Notes: generated by a model not told the origin, from the sequence alone. A stretch of 64,000 bases of DNA from Yponomeuta sedellus (GCA_934045075.1 OW203730.1:5220785-5284784), one strand, 5' to 3'; counted from the first letter of the stretch, positions 44,695 through 56,625 are shown. Program-made: numbers and translations.

Positions 44695-46170
44695 CCGTCA
44701 ACTGACTAAAATTGTTGAAATATTTTTGAAACGAATATACTTTTGTCTTCCAAAAGTCTATTCGTATAAGTATTTATATACCTAGGTAGGACATATTTAT
44801 ACATTAGAAGGAACGGAACTGTAAGAACTGTGAAAATTATTACAGGTACAACGTGTAATCCGGCAAAATCACTGCTGTTGTATGACCTGGGGCATTATTA
44901 CGTAATTATCCACTGAGTTGAGTGACGTTGATTTTTACTTTTTTAAAGCTAATCCGGCTGTCAAATGCATGCATTTTTGACACTTAGCAGTTGTCTAAAT
45001 GCTTCACTCGATAGAGTGGAGTGCTTCGTAGTAGGAGGGCAGCCCTCCTCAGTGGATACTTACATAATAATGCCCCTGGCCCCAGTACACAATGGCCCAT
45101 GCTGGCTCACTGCTCGCCATTGCCATTGTCTACACGGGGAATGGTGTGTCTTCTTCTTCAGGCTATATTAGGCCACTGCTGGACATAGCCCTCCCCCAAT
45201 GAGCGCCATAGCGCAAGGTTGTGCCATCATCGCTGGGCATGCGGGTTGGGGATCGCAGTTTGGTGGAATTGTACTGCAGGGGGTGCTGATGCCCAACCCC
45301 TGGTTTGTGTCTCTTAGTCGCCTTTTACGACACCTGCGGGATGAATTTGGGTTGGTGAATTGTATTTGGCACTAATGGCACAAATGAATTTGGCACTAGA
45401 CACCATTGCTGTGTGGTGTCGGCCTAGAGAAGGCCGACACCACACAGCAATGGTGTGTAGTGGCGCGCAATCGGACAGTTGTCGGTTTTTGGGCACACTT
45501 CAAAGGAATCGTGGCGTAGCGCGGCCCATCCGTGTTTACACAGTGGCCCAACGTTTAGTTCGTCACCGACCGCTGACCGGGATAATCATAGAGTTTTTTG
45601 TTGCGATGATTTTTTGTAAAACTATTTGAATTTTAAATCGCCCAAAATATCCGTATGGCGGAACAAAGACGATAACTCAATAGACCTTCAGTGTTTTGAT
45701 TAATATCAATCTGAGCCCGTAATTTTGCGCCTTTTGCGCCATTTTTTTAATAACTTTGTTGTTTTACATACTCCTGTAATGCTTGTAAAAAAAATTAAAA
45801 AAAAAAATAAAAAAAAATAATAGTAAATAAATAAATAGCTGCGGCCGCAATTACTTCCAGGTCCATCGCAAGTGATTTGCCAGACAGCAATGAGCCATGG
45901 GCCGTTGCGTAAACACCAAGTGATCGTGGCCTACAGTTGTGCATTGCAAAGCATGGCCCATCACTGGCCATTGTGTACTGGGGACTTTAAGGTGATATAA
46001 GCATGATTTGATGTAGGTAGGTATCCTAAATGTTACAAGGGAATCTAAGATAATCATGGTTATTTTTACTTAATTCCGATCAGTGGATTTTGTGTGGGTT
46101 GCGCAAAAAGAAAAAGAGTAAGACAGACATAATATGTCAGACAAAGAAAAAAATTACAGATTTATTACAA
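44695..46170. other. intergenic stretch with repeats
   Basis: About 44950-45075 is a foldback-family piece. 45146-45360 is a reverse copy of the SINE that shares its tail with RTE. Near 45785-45835 is an A-rich run. No gene recognised. Confidence 0.45.
45400..45456. repeat. perfect 26-bp hairpin with a 5-nt loop
   Basis: ACACCATTGCTGTGTGGTGT plus CGGCCT (45400-45425), loop AGAGA, then the exact reverse complement (45431-45456). Confidence 0.92.
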
Positions 46171-46363
46171 GTAAGGCTACGCGCGCACAGGTTACTTTTG
46201 TCACCGTGACTGTTTCATCACTCTTATCAAGACCGTGGATATGTATGGAGATGCGCGTATGTTACGACGTGACAACTGGGTGACATTTCGCGCATCTCCA
46301 TACATATGGAGTGGCGGAGTGACGAAGCAGTCACGGTGACAAAAGTAACCCGTGCATGCTTAC
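46171..46363. mobile_element. MITE of about 193 bp with inverted ends
   Basis: GGTTACTTTTGTCACCGTGA on the left faces TCACGGTGACAAAAGTAACC on the right; the outer bases GTAAG and CTTAC also face each other. Towards the middle, GTATGGAGATGCGCG faces CGCGCATCTCCATAC, so most of it can fold. The target duplication is unclear. Confidence 0.75.
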
Positions 46364-46413
46364 AGAATAGATTATTCCAACACCACAAAGAATAGATTAT
46401 TCCAACACCACAA
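46364..46413. repeat. two tandem copies of a 25-bp unit
   Basis: AGAATAGATTATTCCAACAC plus CACAA occurs twice, directly after the MITE. Confidence 0.9.
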
Positions 46414-46558
46414 AGTCGTAATAAAGAGACAAAAGTATTTGTTTTGATCAAACTGTCGAACCATCAAGTTGATTAGGTGCATTTGTAATCAACAACTTAA
46501 TACAGCGGAAACTTCGTCCTCCATATTAGCATAGTTCATAAAGTAACACATATAGGTA

Positions 46559-47814
46559 CATTCAGTCAAAAAAGTATCGGAAGCGGATGATTTGTGTGTG
46601 GTTCCAAATTCAAAATTTTGTTTTTTTTGTTGTTGTTAGATTGGCTGTTTTCCAGTTTGGCGAGGAGTTTGAGTTGCATCCGTTATTTATATTATTACGT
46701 ATGCTGTTTTTAGTTATATCATATCTAGTATTTATTGCGAATTTCGTAATGAACAAAAATATCGAACAAAGAGTTTGTCTAAAATTTTGCATCATCAGTG
46801 GAATTTCGTGTTCGGTGTCACTGAAAATGTTACAGAAGGCTTACGGTGAATTTGTCAAAAACACGTGTTTATGATAAGATGTGATGGAAGATTTGCCTGG
46901 CTCTGGTAGGCCATCAACGTCTGTAACTGAAGTTAACATAGCAAAAGTGAAAGAAACAGTGACTGAAAACCGTTATTCAACTTTAAGAGAGATAACTGCC
47001 AAACTTTCTGTATCTCACGAGTCCATCCGTACCATTTTAACTAATCATTTGGGTATTAAACATGTTACCGCTCGGCTAGTCCCAAAAGACCTGAATTTTC
47101 TCCATCAATCGCATGAGAGTCGCTGAGAACATGCTAGAACGAGTGAATTCCGACACAATATTCATGAAACGCATTGTTACTGGTGACGAAACGTGGGTTT
47201 ACGAGTTTGACATGCAAACTAGTCAACAAGCTTCGGAATGCCCCCTTCCAACTGAATCGAAATCGAAAAAACCAAGCCAAAGTCGACCAAAGTCAAAGTC
47301 ATTTTGACTGTTTTCTTTATCGCGGTGTTGTAGAATTCTTGCCGGCAGGTCGAACGGTAAATAAGAATATTATTTGAGCTTTAAGCTGCATTTAAGACAG
47401 CAAATTCGACGAAAAAGGCTTGTGGAAAGAAAATTCTTGAATTTTGCACCACGATAATGCGCCTTCGCACAAGGCTATCATTGTAAACGATTTTTTGACC
47501 AAACGTTTAAGAAATACCGTCGAGCAACCACCATATTCACCATGGCTTCAGCCGACTTTTTTCTTTTTCCTAAACTCAAATTACCACTTCGTGGCACCCG
47601 TTTTTAAGCGGTAGAAGGCATAAAGAAGGATTTGCGGCGAAAATTGAACTCAATTCCGGAAACAATGTTTAAAAAATGTTTTGATGCTTGGAATATTCGT
47701 TGGCGTAAGTGTATCGTTTCTGAAGGAGCATTCTTTGAAAGTGATAAAATAAATTTGGATGAATAACAAAATTTTTATTTATTATTGTTTATTCCCGGTA
47801 CTTTCTTGACAGAG
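46559..47814 (+). mobile_element. mariner transposon, decayed (1,256 bp)
   Basis: TA flanks both ends (46557-46558 and 47815-47816). Left TCAGTCAAAAAAGTATCGGA and right (opposite strand) TCTGTCAAGAAAGTACCGGG are mariner-type inverted ends. The length is typical of the family. It holds a broken transposase. Confidence 0.9.
46740..47765 (+). pseudogene. mariner transposase, broken
   Basis: Readable blocks in shifting frames: NIEQRVCLKFCI (helix-turn-helix start), GSGRPSTSVTEVNIAKVKET, LTNHLGIKHVTARLVPK, RIVTGDETWVYEFD (first Asp), FLPAGRTVNK, HHDNAPSHKA (second Asp). The block normally YSPDLAPCDFF reads YSPWLQPTFFF, so the third Asp is lost. There are several frameshifts and stops. Confidence 0.9.
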
Positions 47815-47816
47815 TA

Positions 47817-49945
47817 GTATTATAGTGCCACGCTCAAGCACTTAATTAAGAAATAAAAATTAAAAAAATCAACTACTAGCGACCTGTTATTCTAGCGGCT
47901 GGCTACGATTCACATCACATTCACATCACATTCATATTTCAGTGCTCCGTCATAGGCCCCCTTTTTACCAAAAATATGCTAATGCCCCAAAATAATACAT
48001 AGGTACGCAAAAAGCTAAGAAAGCTGCGTGGGCAACAGAAAATTCAACAGATTCTTCCAAGTCATCATTGAATAAAACAGACCGCTATTCTTGGAATTAG
48101 CTCTGCGGGCGGTCTCTGGGATTGTTACCTACTTAGTTACCTAACCTACACAAGAAAACGTAAACGGGGATCTAGGTAGTCTTTACGGCTGTAACTTCAT
48201 CGTTGTTTAAGTCTACTGCCAGCGTTGTCTCCGTGGCCTTCGCTGCCACCATGTACTGCGCCGTGCCAAGATCCCACACCGTGCTAGCGTCACGTACTGA
48301 TGATACCTCATATATATATACAGACAATATCTCACGAATACTTAGCAACGCTCTTGTAAAGGCCCTTAGTAAGAACACACAGTCTGACTTGCCTATCCTT
48401 AACTAATTCTAGTTTATTTAAAAAAAACTTGTAACTCTTGGACAAACTTGTGTTGTTTGCGTATTTAAATGCAGTTGGTTAAGATCAAGCACTCAAAACG
48501 AGTCCAAATAATGGCTTATTGCTGCCAACTGAACACTCTTCAACGAGTTTCGTCATCGTCCAGCTGCTATTACCAAAATCATCAACAAACGGGTAAAAGG
48601 CGTTAATGTTACTATTATATCATCATGCGAGAAAAAGACGATAATAACCACACTTCTGTCAACCAACCCAAAAAACACCAATTACCTACATTCTTGACAG
48701 ATTTGTAATGGATACGACGAGTACAAGTAAAATCGTGTATGACTGGCCACACTCATATTTGATTTTTGTTGTTCATATTAATAGTATTAAAAAAATAATT
48801 TAGGAGTCAAATTTAACAGCCATTTTAACAATAAACCATAAACAACGAAATCTGTAACAAAGATCAGCTCAGACATTATGGGTTCTGTTACACCACTACA
48901 TAACTCTAATTTAATCTTATAAGCCGTCGTCGAGATTGAGGTGAATAAGTGACCTTCTAATACGTGAATGACTGAAGGTTTAATTTAAAAACGTCTAGAT
49001 ATCGACATATCGGTATTCTTTAAAATTAATTATTCAAAGATTCAAAGTACCTATTTTTAGTTTTGTTAGACAGTTGCATCGAGTTATGATATTACTAGAA
49101 ACTGACAGCTCGCGGGATCACAGTTAAAGGATGTAGTTCCGTACAAGACGACTCTGATGTACTCCACAGACTCTGTTTCTTTGTTTCGCTTTAAAACAAC
49201 TAAAGTGTTCCTAATCAAAGTATTTAGGTACTCAAAATTATCTATTTCTCTAGACAAACAGGTAACGTAATATTTGCAGGGTAATGCCCATTAGAAAACC
49301 GATACTAAAATTGAACAAAACCTTATTGTGTTGCTTAGAAATATTTTTGGCAGCAGAGTGAAGGAAGTTTGATAAAATTTACTTTCTGTTTAAACTATTG
49401 GTTAACTTGTCTTTGAATTATCTAGTTTAATTAAATTGTTCATTATCGTTGGACAATATAATTGAATTACTTCCCTTCCCTTCTATTCCCTTCTACCCTA
49501 AAAAGATTGTGCTTTTGTTATAGCCATATCATTACTAAAGCTCTGAAGTAAATTAAGATTTTTTCTATATCTACCTCTAATATTCAGTGCTTGACGGTGA
49601 CACGGTGTGTTACTACTTGTGAACTATATTAACATATTCAGACAAGGCTATTGTATAATAATTATAATAGGACTTCACTAACGAGTAAGTTCGTTTAATC
49701 ATTCAATATGCTAATGTGTGTGAACTTTGTACGTTCGCGGGGGGTTTCATGCATTCAATCAGAATCCGAAATTATTTCGTCCGCACTTATAAGAAACGGA
49801 CTCGTCTTTTATATACTTAACGCGAAAATTAAGTGCTGAATTACTTGAATACTATAATAAATGTAATACGAATAGAGATTTATTGTTAATAAAATAATAA
49901 TAAAATTTTGTAATTAAAAGTGCTTAGACAGTTTTACTAATAAAA
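47817..49945. other. intergenic region upstream of TMEM135
   Basis: AT-rich. Apart from the small coding-like piece at 48172-48312, no exon or clear repeat boundary was seen. The TMEM135 promoter for exon 1a should lie at its right end. Confidence 0.4.
48172..48312 (-). CDS. small coding-like fragment, possible terminal exon
   Basis: A minus-strand frame reads SSVRDASTVWDLGTAQYMV, then AKATETTLAVDLNNDEV, and stops with TAG at 48174-48172. Its GC-rich, codon-like composition contrasts with the surroundings. An AG acceptor before the frame is possible (ATATATGAG). There is no nearby AATAAA. The family is not recognised; an old retrocopy or TE coding piece is an alternative. Confidence 0.25.
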   Translation of the reverse strand, partial: YEVSSVRDASTVWDLGTAQYMVAAKATETTLAVDLNNDEVTAVKTT

Positions 49946-50116
49946 ATGGTGGAAGTCAGCAAGTTTATGACTGAATCGTCCCGGGCAGGATATCATCCGT
50001 GTGCTGAACTTATCCATCCATGGGAAAAGAACTGTTTACCTGCTTCAATATCAATGTTGCAACACTGTGCAAGGGGATCTTTCTTGTTCTTTGCACCAAT
50101 ACATGGTCTATTTTTT
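49946..50116 (+). CDS. TMEM135: TMEM135 alternative first exon 1a
   Basis: ATG in AAAAATGG context opens 57 codons (MVEVSKFM, then ELIHPWEKNCLPAS and ARGSFLFFAPIHGLFF), ending in phase 0 at donor GTAAGT. It parallels exon 1b in length, MVE-SKF start, LIHPW block and following cysteine, so it is a paralogous exon. It can splice in frame to exon 2. Whether it is an alternative promoter exon or the remnant of a duplicated gene cannot be decided from sequence. Confidence 0.8.
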
Positions 50117-51701
50117 GTAAGTATCGCTAATTAGTTGAATGTTTGATGTCGGCTATTTGAAATTTGAAGTCGACCTCTAATAAATTGACGACTAACCATA
50201 AAAATATTTTTCTGGTATAGTTTACAGTACAACTACCAACCTAAAAGTAACAAGGGGTGATAGACTCTTTCATAAAAAAACCTGCTGCACCATACTGCGT
50301 CAAAAACTGTAACTATAAGTAAATAGCTATTTTTATCTACCCGCCAAAGTCACTCTCATAGTTAAAACGAATCGAACAATACCTATCAAGCTAAAATAAA
50401 TCTATTATGTTTAGACGACACGACAGAGCGTAGTAACTGTGGTAGCAACATAAAAATATAACTACATATATACACTCGCAAAAAACAACCCTCATTCTAG
50501 TACAGTCGGGTAAAAATAACTAATTCCAAAATAAGCAAACCATAGTCGATTGCTGAGCATTATCAACTAAACAGGCGTGATCTAAATTCACCAATGTAAC
50601 TCAATGCAAAGTACCTAGGCTAGCCCTGCATACTTAGTAGTTAATGCTTAACAGTCTGGTTATTTTTTGTTTATTTTTAGTTATTTTTTATATATTTGCT
50701 AGGTTTCCATTAATTTCATGTTACCTATGTCACTTGCGGAAACACGATGGATCGTCGAGATCTCATTGGTCATCAATCTGACTATTGGTTATGGAGTAAT
50801 GTGGATGGACGAACAGAAGGACAATACGGATAAACTGACAAAGAGACAGCAGATGCAGAGTAATTTTATTATGGTCCTGTTTAGGTCCGGAACCCTAAAA
50901 AGTTATTTTAGTTTTTTCTTGGTCGATCTCGCGCTGCCAGATTCAACTTCGGACTACCTACTTCGGAGGCACTGCCAAAAAATATATTTTAATCACAACA
51001 AAAGTCAACCAACTTTATGTTTAGTTCTGCGACTGATGCTTTTGTGCTGCAGAATCTTCCTTGATGTAACTCATCACTTCATCAGAGTGCACAAATGTTC
51101 AACATTACTTGATTATTTATTACGCGAATTTGATTTCGCGACATTATTTGATTACGCGCATCGCGTAGGTAGGTACCTGTCACGCGCCGAATGTCTAGTA
51201 ATAAATAATAATATGTCTAAATGCATCTGAGACCAAAAAAAGTGAAATGAAAACTTTAATCAACGTAAACGTTATGCTGGCAGATGTTTATTTATTTGTT
51301 CAGAGGATTAACCGTAGACAGAGAATAGATTAACATATAGAATTAACATAATCCTCAGATTGTGGTTGTTGATCACGGATGTAAAATGAAGATACGGTAA
51401 AACTAGATCGAGGGCTTTCTCAGACTAATGAATAGTAATTTTGTTCAGTGGTGAGTGTGCTTGATGCACAGGCCTGATTCTGTGAAAAATAAAAATAGTC
51501 TGTGTGTTGGATTATGACTTTTCGCGTTTTTTTTTGGTGAATAGGATAGGACGGAACGTCTATTTGTTGTTTATCTATAATATTTCTAATTTCTAAAATA
51601 AAAGCGTAGTATATCTGAAATTTGCACTTACGTTAGGCGTAAATTAAAACTAATCCCCAAGCACAAATCATTCGAGCTGTTTGAGTGTTCAATTGATAAA
51701 A
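50117..51701. other. region between the two first exons
   Basis: AT-rich. A 170-codon open frame at 50718-51230 crosses a repeat-like GGTCCGGAACCCTAAAAAG stretch and lacks homology or splice support, so it is not annotated. The promoter for exon 1b would lie at the right end. Confidence 0.4.
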
Positions 51702-51860
51702 ATGGTGGAGGCGAGCAAGTTTTGGTTTGAAATGACCTGCAGTGATAACAAGTGCCAAGAACTTATTCATCCGTGGACTCCTAAGTGTTCTGATGCCACA
51801 GCAACCATGCTACTTAGCTGTATAAAGGGCAGCTATAAGTTTTACGCGATGGTCTATCTC
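51702..51860 (+). CDS. TMEM135: TMEM135 first exon 1b
   Basis: ATG in AAAAATGG context opens 53 codons (MVEASKFWFEM, then CQELIHPWTPKCSDATA and YKFYAMVYL), ending in phase 0 at GTAAGT. The HPW-x-x-x-C block and the Tyr-rich end match the vertebrate TMEM135 N-terminus (HTWHPSC, then KIYAPLYLI). It is closer to the family than exon 1a and nearer to exon 2. Confidence 0.9.
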
Positions 51861-52291
51861 GTAAGTTAAGATGAGTAGCTTCGTAATAAGTGGGACACTT
51901 TCGACTTTGCATAACGTTTTTCTCTATGATGAGCGCAAAAACAGCTGTTATCTGTAGAAACTTGAAATTTAGTGCTGTTTTAGTGCAATAAATTAAGTCG
52001 TAAAATATATAAAATATCCAATTTGAACCCAATGCTATCCTATCTCCAGTGAGTATTACTTAGATAAAAAAGATAATAGTATAATTTTATCTTCTATATC
52101 TTAATAATTTATCATATATATTATAACTATAGATACACTAAGCTAATTCCTGAAAAGGTTGGCATCTATTTGCATTCTTTTTTAATAAATCCATTTTTAA
52201 TTTCTGTATAAGTATTAATTATAATTTCAGAGAATAAGATCTGTAAGTTGCAGGTTAGTGTAATATTAAATCGTCTTAACTTCAGACCAAA

Positions 52292-52912
52292 ATGCTCGTT
52301 TACAAAGCAATTATACTACCTATTTTGCTTTATGCGTCGGAGACATGGTGCCTTTACAGAGGTGACATTCGGCGCCTGGACACCTTTCACAGGAGATGCC
52401 TTCGGGCTATCTTACGTGTGAGCTGGGAGGATCGTGTTCCTAATACGGAAATTTTACGTCGAACTAAAATGACAGGCATGGAGTGTCTCATAATGAAGGG
52501 ACAACTGAGGTGGTGCGGACACGTGGTGTGGATGGACTCTTCGAGACTGCCGAAGGCTGTTTTTTACTCTCAGCTTAGTTGCGGAAAACGCACAGTAGGT
52601 GGTCAATACCTTCGGTATAAAGATGTCTTGAAGCGCCACCTAGTCTCGAGCAATATATCAGTCAAGACGTGGGAGAAGCTTGCCGAGCTAAGATCAGATT
52701 GGCGAAAAGCTATTACCGAAGGCACCGCTGCTTTTGAACAAGCGCGTCATGCAGACCTCGATGCCAAACGCCAGACTCGGAAAACTCGTCCTAAGCCCTC
52801 CTACAATTATACATTTAACTCAGCCGGTCAACTTTATTGCATCAGCTGTGACCATACATTTAAAAACAAATTCGGATTTGCATCTCACGTCCGTGCGCAT
52901 GCTCGGGTCTAA
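52292..52912 (+). pseudogene. RTE-like LINE ORF2 C-terminus with a zinc finger, in TMEM135 intron 1
   Basis: A 206-codon open frame starts inside the RT thumb region: LLYASETWCLYRGDIRRLD, then LRWCGHVVWMDSSRLPK. It ends with YCISCDHTFKNKFGFASH and VRAHARV, a C2H2 zinc finger. The N-terminal RT and endonuclease parts are missing, so it is 5'-truncated. The open frame suggests moderate age. The clade is assigned from general similarity only. Confidence 0.8.
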
Positions 52913-54347
52913 AATTGTCAAGGTGTCGCCGTCAACGGAATCGTTGTGGAGGACATCAAATCAAATCGTCTTAAGTAAATGGAAACTATGTTTACTGGTT
53001 TGTCAAGCAAACATTTCAGGATAAATAATAAATAATTGCAATCTTTCGTCTCTATGACGAATCTAAGCAATGAGTTTTGCAGCTTTTTCAGTTCCTAATC
53101 TATTCTGAACATTTGAAGTGATCTTATAATATAATTAAAACTGTTTTTATACGGATTTTACTTGTTTATTACATTTTTAAAATTTTTAAAAGTTACGGCA
53201 CCTGAAAAAGTGCCGAAACGTCAGAAAATTGTAAAAATGTAATAAATGAGTAAAATCCGTATAAAAACAGTTTTAATTGTGTCTAGTGCTTATGTTAACC
53301 TTAAAAAATGATCTTCTGATAGTTCTATTTACCCCTAATGGGGTAACTCATTTGTTTTAATAAAATTGTGCGCAGAATTCGCAGTCGCACGCAAGCAAAG
53401 ATGTATCATAAAAATGTACCTAATTATTAACCTAAATTTGAACTTGCTATTCCAATCATTAGTTACTTGATTGTTACCAATAATTGCTATTACTTTCTTT
53501 GCAACATTGTAATTGAGAAGTCCTGGACTGAAGGGAATCCCCACTGTGATTTACCTTCAGTTCTCTGCTTGTTTGATTATTGTACAGTCTATTTATTCCT
53601 ACTTGCCCAATTTAGTAAACAAGATTCTAAGTAAACAGTAAACAAGAACCTTAAAATTGAGATTAGATGCCTAATCTACACATTTTCTCGCAAATTCATG
53701 AACTATCATGAACTATGTTTATAAAATTGGCAGCGTGTTATCTAAAAGGGTGTTCCGGGTTACTTCAATTATGGAAATATGGCAGTTTTGCACTAAAAAG
53801 TCACAGTTTAAGGGTAGAATCTTGTTTACTAAATTGGACAAGTAAGAATAAATAGACTGTAGTTGGAAAGTCATGATATGTATTGTGGGCTGTTGTCATT
53901 ACTCATTTGACAGGGGTTGAAATAGAGGGAAGTAACTGAAAATCTTTGATGTACAGCCTTTGTGAACACATTTGACACAGTATTGATTAGAACATGTACA
54001 AAATGAATGAAAAAAAACATGAACTCTGTAACACATGTTTAAAACATTTCAAACTTTTGTTTAATAAATTGGAAAAAAATCTGAGTTTATTTATTACTAA
54101 ATTTAAGACATGTATTTTCAGTTTATTTTTAGAAGCACTCATATTTCTTATGTCCTTTTCTGGTACATTATTAAAAAGTTCTCCTTGGACATTTATTACT
54201 AATATCTCACATTTATTTTACCATATTCAGTCTGTGGTGTTATTAATAAGTTTGTTCTTGTGTTTGCTTCTTAAGTGGTATTGAAGTGATTAAATCACCT
54301 CTATCTTTCTTAAGTAGTTTATTTTTAAATGTACCTTTCTTTTTCAG
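52913..54347. other. TMEM135 intron 1, right part
   Basis: Contains the inverted-repeat element at about 53137-53279 and two facing segments, about 53585-53650 and 53810-53865 (TAAACAAGATTCTA / TAGAATCTTGTTTA), related to 35330-35580. No exon. Confidence 0.45.
53137..53279. mobile_element. 143-bp inverted-repeat element
   Basis: AATTAAAACTGTTTTTATAC on the left faces GTATAAAAACAGTTTTAATT on the right; the arms extend about 50 bp with few mismatches. A central GGCACCTGAAAAAGTGCC hairpin is followed by GAAACGTC. It shares a GCCGAAACG core with the element at 4651-4815. Confidence 0.75.
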
Positions 54348-54478
54348 ATCCAAATACTAATGAGGGGTAAGAAGTTGAGCAAGAAAGATGTGAAGGAACA
54401 ATTTAAGCTTTACCTCAAATCTGGGATCTTTGGCCTGACGGTCGGCAGCTCCTTTGTTACACTCAACTGTATATTTAG
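54348..54478 (+). CDS. TMEM135: TMEM135 exon 2
   Basis: Acceptor TTTTTCAG. Reads IQILMRGKKLSKKDVKEQFK, then LYLKSGIFGLTVGSSFVTL, a basic loop followed by a membrane-type segment. Ends two bases into an Arg codon at donor GTTTGT. Confidence 0.92.
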
Positions 54479-54524
54479 GTTTGTCGCTTGTGTTCTACTA
54501 AATATAATATAGTTTTTCTAATAT

Positions 54525-54850
54525 GTAGCCTACCTACATCCCGCTGCAGGTCACAGGCCTTCCCTGAGAAAGAAAGAGCCTCAAGATTAGTATGAGAAAA
54601 CTGAAATTTGGCATAGACATACATCTCAATCACGCCAACGAAACAGAGATGGGTTTACCACGCATGCCCACCACGGATTGAAAATTTCAAGGGTTAAGGT
54701 AGTTGTACACCGGAGACACTCTGGATGTGGCATATATAACTTCACAAACATACTCAACGTAGAAAACAAAGTCATTGGTACATGCCAGATTCGAAACCAC
54801 GACCTCCCGATTGAGAAGCCGGTGTTCTACTATTCTGTTACCATCGCTTG
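54525..54850 (-). repeat. third-family SINE, reverse copy
   Basis: Reverse tail at the left (TAGCCTACCTACATCCCGC) and reverse B-box area (CCAGATTCGAAACCACGACC) at the right, in TMEM135 intron 2. Confidence 0.6.
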
Positions 54851-54861
54851 TAATAATCATC

Positions 54862-55424
54862 ATCTTCATCTTCAGGCTATATAAGTCCACTGCTGGACAC
54901 AGCCCTCCCCAAATGAGCGCAAGGTGGTGTCGGCACCACAATAGCACCAACCCAAATTCTTCCCGCGGGTGTCGTAAAAGGCGACTAAGGGACTCGAACC
55001 GGAGTGCAATGCAGTACAATTCTACCAAACTGCGATCCCCAACCCGCATGCCCAGCGTGGGGATTATGGGCATTACCCCCTAATGATGGCACAACCTTGT
55101 AATAATAATACTATAAAATAAAAAAATATGAATACGAGTGAGAAAGATGTCAGAAGTGAAAGCTGTTTTCGTCGTCAGGCTATACTAGTCCACTGCTGGA
55201 CATAGCCGTCCCCTAAAGAGCGCCACGTTGTGCTATCATAGGGCTTATGCACATAATCCCGACGCTGAGCATGCGGCTTGGGGATCGCAGTTCGGTGGAA
55301 TTGTACTGCAGGGGGCGCTGCTGTCCACCCCCCGGTTTGTGTCTCTTAGTCGCCTTTTACGACACCCGCGGGAAGAATTGGGTTGGTGCTATTCTTTAGG
55401 CTGACACCTCACAGCAGCTGTCTT
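54862..55424 (-). repeat. two copies of a SINE sharing its 3' tail with RTE LINEs
   Basis: 55172-55424 is a reverse copy: GTCAGGCTATACTAGTCC is the tail; GGGGATCGCAG and GTCGCCTTTTACGACACCC are the body. 54862-55100 is rearranged: a reverse tail piece is joined to a forward body. Other copies lie at 37862, 45146 and 63858. Confidence 0.65.
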
Positions 55425-55811
55425 AAGCCATATTAATAACGTACAGAAATTAAAATTATTATAGTAACATTTAATTTTATGAAAGATGGCCAAAACATGA
55501 TTTAGGCTAACTCCAATAATAATAAAATAACACTTGGCCTGGATGGGGTACGATATTACATTTGAAAACTTGATTGTTTTATAGTTGATTATCATTTCTG
55601 TTGTTAATATCAAATAACAAATAACGTTTAAAGCGCGTTCACCGCGAGTTGGCAGTCTCAAGCGCTGAGGTATTTGAACACCTCAGAGACTCAGGTTTCC
55701 TCACGATGTTTTCCTTTACAGTTAGCGAGTGGTATTGCTACTATAACTTCACAAATGTGCTGGGAATCGAACCTGGTTATACCCAAAAAATGAAATGTTA
55801 ACATTTAAAAA

Positions 55812-55912
55812 AACCTATTTTAGAGGCTAAAAATTCCACCCATGCCGGGAATCGAACCCGCGACCTCTGGCTATCCGTGCCAGCGCTCTTCCAACTGAGC
55901 TAATGGGTGACT
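55812..55912 (-). repeat. first-family tRNA-like SINE core, reverse
   Basis: The best-preserved cloverleaf of the family: CACCCAT/ATGGGTG acceptor arms and GGGTTCGATTCCC T arm on the minus strand. The anticodon loop still lacks U33, so it is not a tRNA gene. Confidence 0.75.
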
Positions 55913-55989
55913 ATGGGATGTTAACGTTTTCTTATAAGGGTGCAGATGCATGAAAACATTATTTTACGATATAACTCAAATATTGATTA

Positions 55990-56335
55990 AGCGCTTCATA
56001 GCTTGAGAGAGCTATGCTCGGAGTTTCTCTGAAGGATAGGATTCGTAACGAATGCATCCGACAGATAACCATAGTTATCGACATAGCTCAGAGAATCAGC
56101 AAGCTGAAGTGGCGGTGGGCTGGCCATATCTCGCGAAGAACCTACAACCGTTGGAGTAAAAGTGTCCTTGAGTGGAGACGGCAAACGTAGTGTAGGACAC
56201 CCTCCGACTAGGTGGGATGACGATCTGCGAAAAACTGCCGGCAGATGCTGGATGCGGCAAGCTGAAGACAGGGCGCTATGGCGCTCATTAGGGGAGGGCT
56301 ATGTCCAGCAGTGGACTAGTATAGCCTGACGACGC
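55990..56335 (+). pseudogene. RTE LINE ORF2 C-terminus and 3' end, decayed
   Basis: Blocks LERAMLGVSLKDRIRNECIR, then DIAQRISKLKWRWAGHISRR and KSVLEWRR, then a shifted QMLDAAS. The sequence ends CCAGCAGTGGACTAGTATAG. It matches the usual RTE ending (as in insect RTE elements). Stops and shifts are present. Confidence 0.8.
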
Positions 56336-56625
56336 TTCATAGCAGCTACGTTATAAGGCGTTACGTGAGAGAGTGACGTCATAGCCTCATTTGAAGGTCG
56401 TATTTTAGTAGCACGTGGTTATATGGACTTTTCAGCAGTTTCTATGTATTATAAAAAGGATAAGTTGTTGAGAATTAAAATGACTTATATTTATCTTATA
56501 TATAACGTGTCCTATCCCATTCTATTTCTAAAACATTTTTTAGTACAATTTCTTAATTTTTGCCCATCTTACTGGGTGATGATAATTATTGTAACAAATT
56601 TTGATAGTCATTAATTTATTGTAGA

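Noticed and set aside
33048..44785. Pairs of similar small frames at 33048-33278 / 44513-44785 and 33713-33898 / 43893-44078 as conserved genes
   Set aside because: They lie wholly or largely in the two copies of the hAT-like element, so the similarity is due to transposition.
46587..46874. Separate 95-codon gene before the mariner transposase
   Set aside because: It is the frameshifted 5' part of the mariner element itself.
50718..51230. 170-codon open frame between the TMEM135 first exons
   Set aside because: It crosses a repeat-like GGTCCGGAACCCTAAAAAG stretch, has no recognised domain and no splice or polyadenylation context.
53150..53280. Hammerhead ribozyme, from CCTGAAAAAGTGCCGAAACG
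   Set aside because: The CUGANGA core is not intact and GGCACC/GTGCC simply forms a hairpin, so the needed three-stem fold is not supported.
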